From: Candidatus Coatesiibacteriota bacterium
GTDB taxonomy: Bacteria; JAFGND01
Assembly (NCBI GenBank): GCA_016927185.1
Contig: JAFGND010000078.1
Coordinates: forward strand, 1 to 14,872
Length of the DNA: 14,872 nucleotides
Reading direction: 5' to 3'
The notes under the pieces are model-generated. The model searched no databases and had not been told where the DNA came from. It saw only the letters and a program-made list of their open reading frames with translations. This document shows, one piece after another, positions 1 to 7,332 of the stretch (positions within the stretch are counted from its first letter, which is position 1; each line of letters begins with the position of its first letter). The position numbers and the translations under genes were made by a program.

Positions 1-2
1 AT

Positions 3-239
3 AACAAGAAGACTTCCTCTCTTCCCTCCCCCTCCCTCTCTATTTCTCCTAACCCCTTCTCTTCCCGCTTGTCAGTTACTCTGCCTTCCTCAGGAGCAAT
101 CTATTCCCTGACTGGTCAATTGATTATGAAACTAGATAAAGGCAAACATACAATTGATACTAGCAGCTGGAGAGAGGGAGTTTATATAGTGAAGTCAGGG
201 AAAGAAACCAAGAGGATAGTGAAGATAAATCAGTCTTAA
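3..239 (+). CDS. C-terminal fragment of secreted protein with Por/T9SS-like sorting domain
   Basis: The frame is open from the left edge to a TAA at 237-239, giving 78 residues; the start lies outside the window. A Ser/Pro-rich linker encoded by pyrimidine-rich DNA is followed by a sorting-domain pattern: S-P-N-P-F, then I-Y-S-L-T-G-Q, then W-R-E-G-V-Y-I-V-K, ending in K-R-I-V-K-I. This is the layout of the type IX secretion C-terminal domain (Por_Secre_tail family), a short beta-sandwich that directs export across the outer membrane and is normally removed there. The segment is closely similar, in both protein and DNA, to the end of the propeller gene at 13548-14699, so the missing upstream part may also be a repeat-type surface protein; that is inference. 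No secretion machinery is visible in this window. Confidence 0.8.
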   Translation, partial: NKKTSSLPSPSLSISPNPFSSRLSVTLPSSGAIYSLTGQLIMKLDKGKHTIDTSSWREGVYIVKSGKETKRIVKINQS

Positions 240-247
240 TTTCCAAT

Positions 248-276
248 AGAAAAAGCTTTTAAATAAAGCCTTTTCT
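248..276 (+). terminator. Weak hairpin after the sorting-domain gene
   Basis: The arms at 248-259 and 265-276 pair over 12 bases with one mismatch around a five-base loop, starting nine bases after the stop. The left arm is A-rich and the right arm T-rich, as in a terminator, but the stem has little G+C and no clean T run follows. Confidence 0.35.
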
Positions 277-347
277 CTAATGGTCATGCTTTTTTCTTGA
301 CCTGAAATCGCTCTTATTATTCTTTTACAAATCTCATAATTACCGAT

Positions 348-415
348 GCCCTCATCCATCTAGATTATGGTTTTCTCTTTCATATCAAATAATCAGTCTG
401 GATGAGGGCTTTTTC
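348..415 (+). terminator. Rho-independent terminator with long loop
   Basis: GCCCTCATCC at 348-357 pairs perfectly with GGATGAGGGC at 400-409, followed at once by five T. A G+C-rich 10-bp stem plus a T tract is the classic intrinsic terminator form. The 42-base loop is unusually long, but its ends (near 361-365 and 389-393) can pair and extend the structure. It probably ends transcripts from the sorting-domain gene, or from an unannotated small RNA starting between 240 and 348. Confidence 0.7.
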
Positions 416-755
416 TTGATAAACAGCTCCAAAAAATCTTTAACCTCAACCCGTAATTCTGATTCCCTCTCCTTCGAGGAAAAAAGCAAGGAGTTAGGTG
501 CTTCTACTGCCTCTCCTAAAAGCGGGATAATATGAAAGTAAACTTAGACAGAGCTAGCTTATTGTTTTAATCAAATAACTATAAATTGGACTTTAAACAA
601 GACAAGTTTTCAGAAGAGATATTTATAACGAAGTGTTGATCTAAGATACGAAATCTTAAAATAATATTAGTTAGCTGAATTGGAAATAAAATCTTGACAT
701 AAAAGCGATTTGTAAAAGTGGAACACAAGGATTGTAACAGGGATAAGGGATTGAA

Positions 756-2021
756 ATGCTAGATATAAAACTGATAAGAGAAAATCCTGAGATAGTCAGG
801 AATGCAATAAAAAGAAAACATACTAATGTTGATCTGGAAATGATATTAGAACTTGATAAAAACAAGCGTGAACTTCAAACAAGAATAGAGAAAGCAAGAT
901 CAGACAGGAACAAACTTTCAAAGGAAATTACAAAAGCATCTGTTGAAGAAAAAGCTTCAATAATATCTGAAGTAGAGAAGATCAAGGAATTCCTGAAGGA
1001 AGCTGAGCCGAGATTTAATGATATGGAAAAGGAATTGAATTATCAGCTTCTTTTGCTACCCGGAATTCCGCATGAAACAGTTCCAGACGGGAATAGTGAT
1101 GAAGATAGCATAGAGATAAAGAGGGTAGGGGATATTCCGGAATTCGATTTTGAGATAAAAGATCATCTCGAAATAGGAAAAAGCTGGTTTGATTTTTACA
1201 GGGGAGCCAAAGTTGCTGGCTCTAGAACCGTATATCTCAAGGGAATTGGAGCTCTTCTTGAACAAGCAGTATTGCAATTAGCACTCAATCATCTTCTGGA
1301 AAAAGGATTTACATTATTTTCTGTGCCACAGATGGTTAAGGAAATGGCAATGGAGGGAACCGGCTTTCTCCCAAGAGGACAGGAAGAATGTTATTTCCTG
1401 GAGAGAGATGAAAGATATCTGATTGGGACATCAGAAGTTCCTTTAGTTTCTTACCATGCTGATGAAATCTTCTCTGCAAAGGAACTTCCTAAAAAATACG
1501 CTGGATTTTCAACCTGTTATAGAAGAGAGGCAGGTGCAGCAGGAAAAGATACAAAAGGATTATATAGAATTCATCAGTTCCAGAAGATAGAACAGGTTGT
1601 TTTCTGCATTAACGACTTAGAAGAATCCAAGAAATGGCATTACGAGCTTTTGAATAATGCAGAAGAGATACTTCAATTGCTTGAACTGCCATATAGAGTA
1701 GTGATAGTTTGTGCTGGGGAAATGGGTTTGCCACAGCATTTCAAGCATGATATCGAATGCTATATGCCTGGCAGAAAAAACTACGGCGAAACAATGAGCT
1801 GTTCAACTATGCATGATTTCCAGGCAAGAAGACTTAATATAAAGTATAGAGAAGGAACTGATTTGAAATATTGTCATACTCTGAATAATACTGCTATTGC
1901 CACTCCAAGAATATTGATTCCACTCATTGAAATTCATCAACAAAAAGATGGATCAATTTATTTACCCAGAGCTCTGCGCAAGTATATGAACAACAGGGAG
2001 AAGATTGAGAGAGAAGATTGA
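756..2021 (+). CDS. serS: Seryl-tRNA synthetase
   Basis: This class II enzyme charges tRNA-Ser (and tRNA-Sec where present) with serine in the cytoplasm via a seryl-adenylate. At 421 residues it has normal full length. An N-terminal helical arm, about residues 28-100 and rich in E/K/R, is the coiled coil that grips the tRNA long arm. The catalytic core has the serine-binding T-S-E at 225-227, motif 2 with R256-R257-E258 leading into the R-I-H-Q-F-Q-K segment, and motif 3 T-L-N-N-T-A-I-A-T-P-R ending at R385. The N-N-T-x-I-A-T/S-P-R form of motif 3 is a known variant of the more usual N-G-S-G-x-A-x-x-R. The ATG follows a purine-rich AAGGGAT at good spacing. The gene stands alone on this strand; the next gene downstream converges on it. 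Confidence 0.97.
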   Translation: MLDIKLIRENPEIVRNAIKRKHTNVDLEMILELDKNKRELQTRIEKARSDRNKLSKEITKASVEEKASIISEVEKIKEFLKEAEPRFNDMEKELNYQLLLLPGIPHETVPDGNSDEDSIEIKRVGDIPEFDFEIKDHLEIGKSWFDFYRGAKVAGSRTVYLKGIGALLEQAVLQLALNHLLEKGFTLFSVPQMVKEMAMEGTGFLPRGQEECYFLERDERYLIGTSEVPLVSYHADEIFSAKELPKKYAGFSTCYRREAGAAGKDTKGLYRIHQFQKIEQVVFCINDLEESKKWHYELLNNAEEILQLLELPYRVVIVCAGEMGLPQHFKHDIECYMPGRKNYGETMSCSTMHDFQARRLNIKYREGTDLKYCHTLNNTAIATPRILIPLIEIHQQKDGSIYLPRALRKYMNNREKIERED

Positions 2022-2040
2022 AGGAGTAATAATCAGGAAT

Positions 2041-2915
2041 TCATATCCCATTTTTGAAATAGAACTCCAGTCCTTCATCAATAGATTCTTCCTTTAGTCC
2101 AAATGTATTATTTGCTTTTAATGAAGATAATGACAAATCCATTGGATAGAGACGTGAAACTGGGAGTTTTTTCAAGACGACAGGAATTATTAGTGATTTA
2201 TCTGCACCCATATATTCAGCTATTTTTAAATTCATGTCATATCTAGAAATTCTTGTTCCTCCAGATAAATGGAAAAGTCCATATTTATTGGATTGCCAGA
2301 TAGTGATAATATTAGAAATAAGAGATTTCAGGGAAATCGGAGTTCTATACTGATCTATATAGCTTTCTATCTCATTTCCAGATTTGAGATTTTCAACTGT
2401 TTTTTCAAAAAAGTTCTTATTGGCACTTGAAGAAAAGCCGTAAACTAAAGCTATTCTAAGAACAATCCCTTTTTTATAAGACAAAACTGTTTTTTCAGCC
2501 TGCAATTTGGTAAAACCATAGTAATTGACAGGATGAGGGATTGCTTCCTCTTTGTAGACAGGATTATTCCCAGAAAAAACCATATCAGTTGATAAGAAAA
2601 TGAATGGTATGTTTATTTTCCTTGCAATTTCTACCAGATCTATTGTTGATTTGATGTTTAAAACTTCAGCAATATCTTTTTTTTTTCTGCTTCCAAAACA
2701 TTGCTTATAGCAGCAAAATGCATAATAGCTGATGGATTGTGACTTTCAATAGCTTCCATGAGATCATTTCTTGTAACATCTATTTTCATGAATTTATCGC
2801 TATTCACGAATTGCCTTGAATTATAATAAATTCCCCTGTAATCAATATGCTTTTTTTCAAGTTCTGAAACAAGGGATGCTCCTATGTAACCACTTGCTCC
2901 TGTTACTATAAGCAT
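2041..2915 (-). pseudogene. SDR-family sugar-nucleotide reductase (RmlD-like), frameshifted
   Basis: Two minus-strand frames together make one protein of about 291 residues. The first runs from the ATG at 2915 to a stop at 2658. The second is open from the A run down to 2041; its first in-frame ATG is at 2583. The N-terminal part has the Rossmann glycine motif T-G-A-S-G-Y-I-G (residues 5-12) and H-F-A-A-I-S near 66-71. The second part continues through S-T-D (about 109-111), V-F-S-G, and the catalytic Y-G-F-T-K (Y-x-x-x-K, about 133-137). This is the pattern of dTDP-4-dehydrorhamnose reductases and related NAD(P)-dependent sugar epimerases/reductases. The break is at ten A (2677-2686); one more A, or two fewer, restores the frame. 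The rest looks intact, so an assembly error, transcriptional slippage or phase variation are all possible besides true loss. The ATG begins 1 nt after the stop of the upstream carbamoyltransferase, so the two form an operon. Confidence 0.8.
2677..2686 (-). repeat. Homopolymer A10 (T10 on + strand) at the frameshift point
   Basis: This is an uninterrupted run of ten identical bases inside the reductase coding region, exactly where the two halves of the protein change frame. Runs of this length are known sites for DNA replication slippage, RNA polymerase slippage and sequencing error. Confidence 0.9.
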
Positions 2916-2916
2916 C

Positions 2917-4644
2917 TCAATCAGAAGGTCCTTTTTTATCGATATCCTTGTTTTTCACAAGAAAGTCTCCTATTGCAAGATAGTCAAGATGTCCCATATG
3001 AAATGATCTCAGGGCATCTTCAGGTGTACAGACTATTGGTTCTTCATGCATATTAAAAGAAGTATTTACAAGGCTTGGGGTTCCAGTTTTCTTGTAAAAT
3101 TCCTTGATAATATTATAAACGGGAGGGTTATCAGTTTCCTCTATAAGTTGAGGTCTTGCGGTTTCATCAACATGTACAACCCCAGGACTCACTTTTTTCA
3201 TGAAATCAGTGCATTTGAAAGTTATTGTCATGAATTTGGCAGCATATTCAGCTCCTTTTATGTCTTCATAACAATCATATGCTTTTTCATGAAGAGTAAT
3301 CGGGGCAAATGGCATATATTCAGTTCTGTTAAGTCTCTTGTTCAGCCAGTCATTCGCAGAAGGATCGTCACTCCTGAAGAAAATAGTCCTGTTGCCTAAT
3401 GCTCTAGGTCCATATTCCATTCTTCCGTTGAATCTTGCGATAACAAATCCTTCTGCAACAATATCAGAGATAATCCCGGGAGGATCTTTCATTTCAACGA
3501 AATCTACATTCTCTTTCTTCAGTAATTCAAGGATTTTGTCATTTGTGTATTCAGGTCCAAGATAGACATTATCCAGTTTTCGCGGTTTTATGTTCAGTTC
3601 TTTTCCAAGGTGGTATTGAACACCTCCAAATGATAAGCCTTCATCTCCCATAGCTGGCTGGATGAATATTTCACTGAATCCCATTTCTTTTATTTTCTGG
3701 TTAAGTTTTACATTAGTTACAACTCCTCCTGCAAGAGCAATTCTTGAGCCTTTTATTACTGGAATATTCTTTCTTATTATTTCAAAAACAGTTTCTTCAG
3801 TAAGTGTCTGGATTGCCCAGGCTAATTCCTTGATTGAGAATTTTCCGAAACGTTCTTCCCTGATACGTTTCATTTCTTTCTTTCCTTCTGGATCATAAAT
3901 AAGGTAATCATTATAATTAAGATAGTCACCTTTATATTTTGTTTTCCAGACTTGATTCCAGAAGCTCCTTAAGGATTCCAGTGCCTCCTCATTTACTGCA
4001 TTATGACCAGCAAGTCCTGTAAGCTTTCCAGGATGTCTTCCTCCATGCAGTCCTACAAGTGAAGTTGTTAACATATAATTTCTTCCTATAGGCAGCTCAT
4101 TGAAATAATAGCCTTTATATAACTCAAGTGAAGAACCTTTTCCCTTGAAGAAAGTTGTTGAATAACCATCATCACCCTGTCCATCCAGGGATAGCACCCA
4201 TGCATCCTGAAAACCGCTGCTATAATATGCACTCCCGGCATGAGCATGATGATGCGGTATACTGAAGGTTTTTTTTGCCTTCAGGTTTATATGGGATTCT
4301 TTCTTGAAACCTGCTTCAAGTATTCTTCCTCCCTTGACTCTTGTGAAATAATGTTTAAGTATATGAGGAATATTTACAGCACCTAGTCCCTTGATTTTAG
4401 CATTTACTATGAACTGAAAATCTCTCATTACTTTTGCAAATCTGTCCATCCTTATTGCTATAAGTGCTTCAATATCATTTCCATATTTATCTGATATATA
4501 TTCAAGAGACTCAGCAGGAAAAGCAAAAGAATCTTTGTCTCTTGTAAGGCGTCCATTATTTATTGCAAAGATTACCTGACCTTCCTCATCAAAGAGAGAG
4601 ACATTACTGTCATGTCCAGGGAAAACTCCAAGATAAAGTTTCAT
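2917..4644 (-). CDS. NodU/CmcH-family O-carbamoyltransferase
   Basis: Family members transfer the carbamoyl group of carbamoyl phosphate, through a carbamoyl-adenylate, to a hydroxyl of a sugar, Nod factor or antibiotic. The 575-residue length is typical. The N-terminal ASKHA-fold domain (Kae1/TobZ-like) has the His cluster H-H-H-A-H (131-135), D-G-Q-G-D-D-G (154-160), L-A-G-G-V-x-x-N-V-K-L-N (304-315) and G-D-E-G-L-S-F-G-G (333-341). The C-terminal carbamoyltransferase domain has G-R-M-E-Y-G-P-R-A-L-G-N-R (407-419) and V-N-T-S-F-N (526-531). All hallmark motifs look intact, so the enzyme is probably active. The start has an AGGAG at a rather long distance upstream. It is the first gene of an operon with the SDR reductase, which suggests carbamoylation of a deoxysugar or nucleotide sugar for a surface glycan or small molecule; the acceptor cannot be read from sequence. 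Confidence 0.93.
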   Translation of the reverse strand: MKLYLGVFPGHDSNVSLFDEEGQVIFAINNGRLTRDKDSFAFPAESLEYISDKYGNDIEALIAIRMDRFAKVMRDFQFIVNAKIKGLGAVNIPHILKHYFTRVKGGRILEAGFKKESHINLKAKKTFSIPHHHAHAGSAYYSSGFQDAWVLSLDGQGDDGYSTTFFKGKGSSLELYKGYYFNELPIGRNYMLTTSLVGLHGGRHPGKLTGLAGHNAVNEEALESLRSFWNQVWKTKYKGDYLNYNDYLIYDPEGKKEMKRIREERFGKFSIKELAWAIQTLTEETVFEIIRKNIPVIKGSRIALAGGVVTNVKLNQKIKEMGFSEIFIQPAMGDEGLSFGGVQYHLGKELNIKPRKLDNVYLGPEYTNDKILELLKKENVDFVEMKDPPGIISDIVAEGFVIARFNGRMEYGPRALGNRTIFFRSDDPSANDWLNKRLNRTEYMPFAPITLHEKAYDCYEDIKGAEYAAKFMTITFKCTDFMKKVSPGVVHVDETARPQLIEETDNPPVYNIIKEFYKKTGTPSLVNTSFNMHEEPIVCTPEDALRSFHMGHLDYLAIGDFLVKNKDIDKKGPSD

Positions 4645-4811
4645 AAATTTCTCTTAAATCTCCTAATGTACTTGCCAGTTGTCTATATGCATGAATAAGG
4701 TCAAGTGAATTGTAAATAGATTCAATAATGCTTTAATGAACGAGATATCAGTGTTATAAAGGTAATTTAATTATTATCATAAGATTATGCAAACAGGAAT
4801 CAAGTTTTCAC

Positions 4812-4837
4812 TTGACAGTTTTCTTTATATATATCTT
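4812..4837 (+). promoter_or_regulatory. Possible promoter of the 4876 lipoprotein gene
   Basis: A perfect TTGACA at 4812-4817 is followed by an A+T-rich TATATATCTT stretch. The best -10 hexamer (TATCTT, 4832-4837) is only 14 bases away, so the assignment is tentative. The rest of the 4645-4875 divergent intergenic region is A+T-rich and must also hold the promoter of the carbamoyltransferase operon, which I cannot place. Confidence 0.3.
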
Positions 4838-4875
4838 CAAAACTAATAAAATTAAGAGGAGAAAGGAGATATCAT

Positions 4876-5829
4876 ATGTTCAAGAGGATTTTGTGCATAA
4901 TGCTTATATTAATTATAGGCATTACATTTGGCTGTTTTGGAAAAAAGGCTGAAGAAAAGAAAGATGTAAAAGATATCAAGGCAAAAGTCGCTGAATATGC
5001 TGATCCAATAAAAGGTGCTGATAACAAGGCACGAGATGCAGCAAAAGAAAAGCTAGGGGCATTAGCAAAATTGAAGAATCCTGAAGATCTTTCATTATTT
5101 CAGGAACTTGCAAAAGACGGCAGCAAGGATGTAAGAGCTGCTCTTATGTCAGCTTTAGCTGGAGCTCCTGATGGGGCAGGATACTGGGAGATATTCGAAA
5201 AATTCATTGATAGCAAGGACAAAGATGATTACAGGAATGCCTGCTGGTATACTGATGGTTTCGGAAGAAATGATGCAACAAAATCTAAAGTGGAAGCTGC
5301 ATGGGAAAAGGCTTTCAAATCAAATACTGAAGAGGAAGCAAAGAGGAATGCACTTACAGGATTAAGAAGAGTTGGCAGTCCAGCTGCAATTATGAAATTG
5401 CAGGCATTCTCGATTGATGATCCAGAAGCATCACCAGGTATTGTTGCAACTGGCATTGATGAATTGGTATGGATAAGGAAACTTAATAAATCCAGATTGG
5501 AAGAGTTCATGCCAAAGGAAAATCCCAAAACCAAGAAACCCAATCATCCTTATGTTAGAGCTATGGCTATTTACAGATACGGCAGTTTAAAGACAAAAGA
5601 CAAGGCAATTGCCAAAGAATTAGTCAAGTATCTTGATGATATGAGTGAAGCAAAGTATAAGGGTGATACTGCATGGGGTGGAGGTTTTGTAGCAGGCTCT
5701 GCCATTCGTGCCTTGGAAGCTTGTTGTGGACATGATGCAGTTAAATCAGCTAATAGAAACATCTTCAATGAGAAGGATGTAAAAGCACTTGCAAAAGAAT
5801 GGAAGGCTTACGTAGCTAAGATGAAATAA
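4876..5829 (+). CDS. Putative lipoprotein with HEAT-like helical repeats
   Basis: This is a 317-residue protein of unassigned function. Residues 1-19 form a basic then hydrophobic signal peptide ending in T-F-G-C, so Cys20 is a likely lipidation site, although position -3 is Thr rather than the usual Leu. A charged Lys/Glu-rich linker (about 23-45) follows. The remainder is mainly alpha-helical with Ala-rich helix pairs, such as those around K-D-V-R-A-A-L-M-S-A-L, K-R-N-A-L-T-G-L-R-R-V-G and H-P-Y-V-R-A-M-A-I-Y-R-Y-G, which resemble HEAT/armadillo repeats used for protein binding. The start is well supported by AAAGGAG eight bases upstream of the ATG. The gene stands alone, between a divergent carbamoyltransferase and the convergent hisS, and ends in a strong terminator. 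The helical-repeat call is inferred from the residue pattern. Confidence 0.75.
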   Translation: MFKRILCIMLILIIGITFGCFGKKAEEKKDVKDIKAKVAEYADPIKGADNKARDAAKEKLGALAKLKNPEDLSLFQELAKDGSKDVRAALMSALAGAPDGAGYWEIFEKFIDSKDKDDYRNACWYTDGFGRNDATKSKVEAAWEKAFKSNTEEEAKRNALTGLRRVGSPAAIMKLQAFSIDDPEASPGIVATGIDELVWIRKLNKSRLEEFMPKENPKTKKPNHPYVRAMAIYRYGSLKTKDKAIAKELVKYLDDMSEAKYKGDTAWGGGFVAGSAIRALEACCGHDAVKSANRNIFNEKDVKALAKEWKAYVAKMK

Positions 5830-5836
5830 ATCTATG

Positions 5837-5872
5837 ATAGCACCTTAGAAAATCTAGGGTGCTATTTTTTTT
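5837..5872 (+). terminator. Strong rho-independent terminator, overlapping the hisS stop
   Basis: The arm at 5837-5849 pairs with 5853-5865 over 13 bases with one T-G wobble and a three-base loop, followed by a run of T at 5865-5872. It lies eight bases after the lipoprotein stop. The hisS stop codon on the other strand (5854-5856) sits in the right arm, and the T run doubles as the A-rich Lys codons at the hisS C-terminus. On the minus strand no T tract follows, so it is oriented to stop the + strand transcript. Confidence 0.88.
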
Positions 5873-7131
5873 ATTATATCGTTTATTGCAACTTCTTCCT
5901 GAATGCCAGAATTCATATCTTTGATTGTAACAGAACCTGTTTCTTTTTCATTTTCTCCAATCAAGATCACAAATCTTTTCTTCATCTTGTTGCATAAAGA
6001 GAAAATCTTCTTCGGTTTTTCTGGCTTGAGGAATAGATCTGTTGAGATTCCTTTTTTCCTTATCAATTCTGCAATTTTGATTGCAAAATCTCTTTCATTG
6101 TCAGATAAAAAGGCTATTGCTATATCAGGTTTTGCATTTGTCTTTAATTCCATATTCTTGTATTCAAGAAGCTCTTTTATTACAACATCTCCAAATCCCA
6201 ATCCTACTGCTGGCAGATCCTTTCCTCCAAGATTTTGCAGCAAGTTGTTGTATCTTCCACCTCCAAAAATTGCCCTGTATTTTCTTTCAACATCGAATCC
6301 CTCAAAAACGATGCCGGTATAATATGCCAGTCCTCTTATTATTCCTATATCGAATTCAATGAAGTCTTTCAGATTATAGATTTCCAGAAGATTGAATAAT
6401 TCCTTTAAATTATTCAGGGAAGTACTTTTGTTGTCTATAATTGATTCGATTTCTTCAATATTTCTTATTTCCATGATTTTGAATATTTTCTGGATTTCAG
6501 ATTCTGGAAGACCATCAGATTTCAACATTTCTTTGATAGCTTCATCAGCTATTTTACCTCTTTTATCCAGCGCCAGACAAATCTGATTGAAATATTTCAT
6601 TTCACATTCATGGTATTTGAGTATATCATGTAAAATACCTCTGTGACCAATTCTTACCTTGAAATCTCTTGAGGTCATTCCCAATCCTGTCATTACATTA
6701 ACTGCTGCAGCAATTACCTCAGATTCTGCTATGGGTGATTCTTCTCCTATTATATCAACATTCCATTGATAATGCTCTCTTTTTCTTCCTTTCTGGGCTC
6801 TTTCATATCTGAAGCATTGAACAATCCCGAACCAGCGAAGGGGAAAATGCAGTTCTTTTATTCTAGAGAGAATCAGCCTTGCAAGAGAAGGAGTTAGCTC
6901 AGGACGAAGAGCTAATTCTCTTCCTCCCTTGTCTTTGAATACATATATCTGCTCATCAATTTCCTCACCTGATTTTCGTCTGAATAGATCTGCTGATTCA
7001 ACAATAGGAGCATCGAATTCCTCAAAACCATAAATTCTGGAGATCTCTCTCCACTTATCAAATAAATAATTCCTGAAAAGCATATCTTCAGGATAAAAGT
7101 CCCGCATTCCCTGAGGTGGATTCAAATTCAT
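5854..7131 (-). CDS. hisS: Histidyl-tRNA synthetase
   Basis: This class II synthetase charges tRNA-His in the cytoplasm. It is full length at 425 residues. The core shows R-P-E-L-T (76-80), motif 2 F-R-Y-E-R-A-Q-K-G-R-x-R-E (108-119), the histidine-specific R-G-L-A-Y-Y-T-G (266-273), F-G-G-G-R-Y (289-294) and motif 3 A-V-G-L-G-F-G (308-314). The C-terminal segment from about 334 is the alpha/beta anticodon-binding domain. The N-terminal P-P-Q-G-M-R-D-F sequence supports the chosen start, as does AGGGG nine bases upstream. A plausible own promoter sits at 7159-7188. It is a single gene here, divergent from the DUF2089 operon and convergent with the lipoprotein gene, with which it shares the terminator stem. 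Nothing is missing or unusual in the active-site motifs. Confidence 0.97.
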   Translation of the reverse strand: MNLNPPQGMRDFYPEDMLFRNYLFDKWREISRIYGFEEFDAPIVESADLFRRKSGEEIDEQIYVFKDKGGRELALRPELTPSLARLILSRIKELHFPLRWFGIVQCFRYERAQKGRKREHYQWNVDIIGEESPIAESEVIAAAVNVMTGLGMTSRDFKVRIGHRGILHDILKYHECEMKYFNQICLALDKRGKIADEAIKEMLKSDGLPESEIQKIFKIMEIRNIEEIESIIDNKSTSLNNLKELFNLLEIYNLKDFIEFDIGIIRGLAYYTGIVFEGFDVERKYRAIFGGGRYNNLLQNLGGKDLPAVGLGFGDVVIKELLEYKNMELKTNAKPDIAIAFLSDNERDFAIKIAELIRKKGISTDLFLKPEKPKKIFSLCNKMKKRFVILIGENEKETGSVTIKDMNSGIQEEVAINDIIKKIAP

Positions 7132-7158
7132 ATTAGTCCCCTTTCATAAGAAGACGAT

Positions 7159-7188
7159 ATTATACTATGTAGATTTTAGGCAAGTTAA
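7159..7188 (-). promoter_or_regulatory. Likely hisS promoter
   Basis: Read on the minus strand, TTAACT (7183-7188) and a perfect TATAAT (7159-7164) are separated by 18 bases. The start of transcription would fall about 20 bases before the hisS ATG. The perfect -10 is the main support; the -35 is four of six to consensus. Confidence 0.6.
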
Positions 7189-7229
7189 AAATTCAAATAG
7201 ATTTTCTTTACGATTAATATAATTCAACT

Positions 7230-7241
7230 ATTTTATAAAAT
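7230..7241. promoter_or_regulatory. 12-bp palindrome between divergent promoters
   Basis: ATTTTATAAAAT is a perfect palindrome lying 15 bases before the -35 of the DUF2089 operon promoter and upstream of the hisS promoter. The position suits an operator, possibly for the HTH protein encoded just downstream. It is purely A+T in an A+T-rich region, so chance is a real alternative. Confidence 0.3.
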
Positions 7242-7255
7242 TATTTAAAAAACGC

Positions 7256-7283
7256 TTGACAAAATTTAAAAAAGTATTATAGT
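7256..7283 (+). promoter_or_regulatory. Promoter of the DUF2089/DUF4097 operon
   Basis: TTGACA (7256-7261) and TATAGT (7278-7283) are spaced by 16 bases, matching a housekeeping sigma-70-type promoter. Transcription would start near 7290, leaving a leader of about 40 bases before the ATG at 7333. Confidence 0.7.
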
Positions 7284-7332
7284 TATTTACGAAAGTTAAA
7301 GTTGGCATTAATATTTTAAAGGGGGTGATATA

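Larger units (their letters stand above)
240..755. other. Non-coding stretch upstream of serS
   Basis: No convincing gene lies between the sorting-domain fragment and serS. The left part has two hairpins (248-276 and 348-415, listed separately). The right part, roughly 416-755, is A+T-rich. It holds a small hairpin at 642-658 (TAAGAT and ATCTTA around five bases) and a consensus TTGACA at 694-699. The best -10-like hexamer after that TTGACA (TAAAAG at 713) is only 13 bases away, so the serS promoter is not defined. I see no tRNA and no T-box signature; the sequence near 718-726 resembles part of a T-box antiterminator only superficially. Confidence 0.6.

Noticed and set aside
322-718. 12-base inverted match between 322-333 and 707-718
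   Set aside because: The match is perfect but 373 bases apart, A+T-rich and unconnected to any other element; it is plausible by chance.
700-755. Possible T-box leader upstream of serS
   Set aside because: A GTGGAACAC stretch near 718-726 recalls the T-box antiterminator, but the conserved remainder, a specifier stem and a terminator next to serS are absent.
2041-2915. Two independent genes instead of one frameshifted reductase
   Set aside because: The N-terminal Rossmann half and the Y-x-x-x-K half join without gap when the frame is shifted at the A run, and neither half is a complete SDR.
3046-3898. + strand open frames inside the carbamoyltransferase gene
   Set aside because: They are antisense shadows of a gene whose minus-strand protein has all family motifs.
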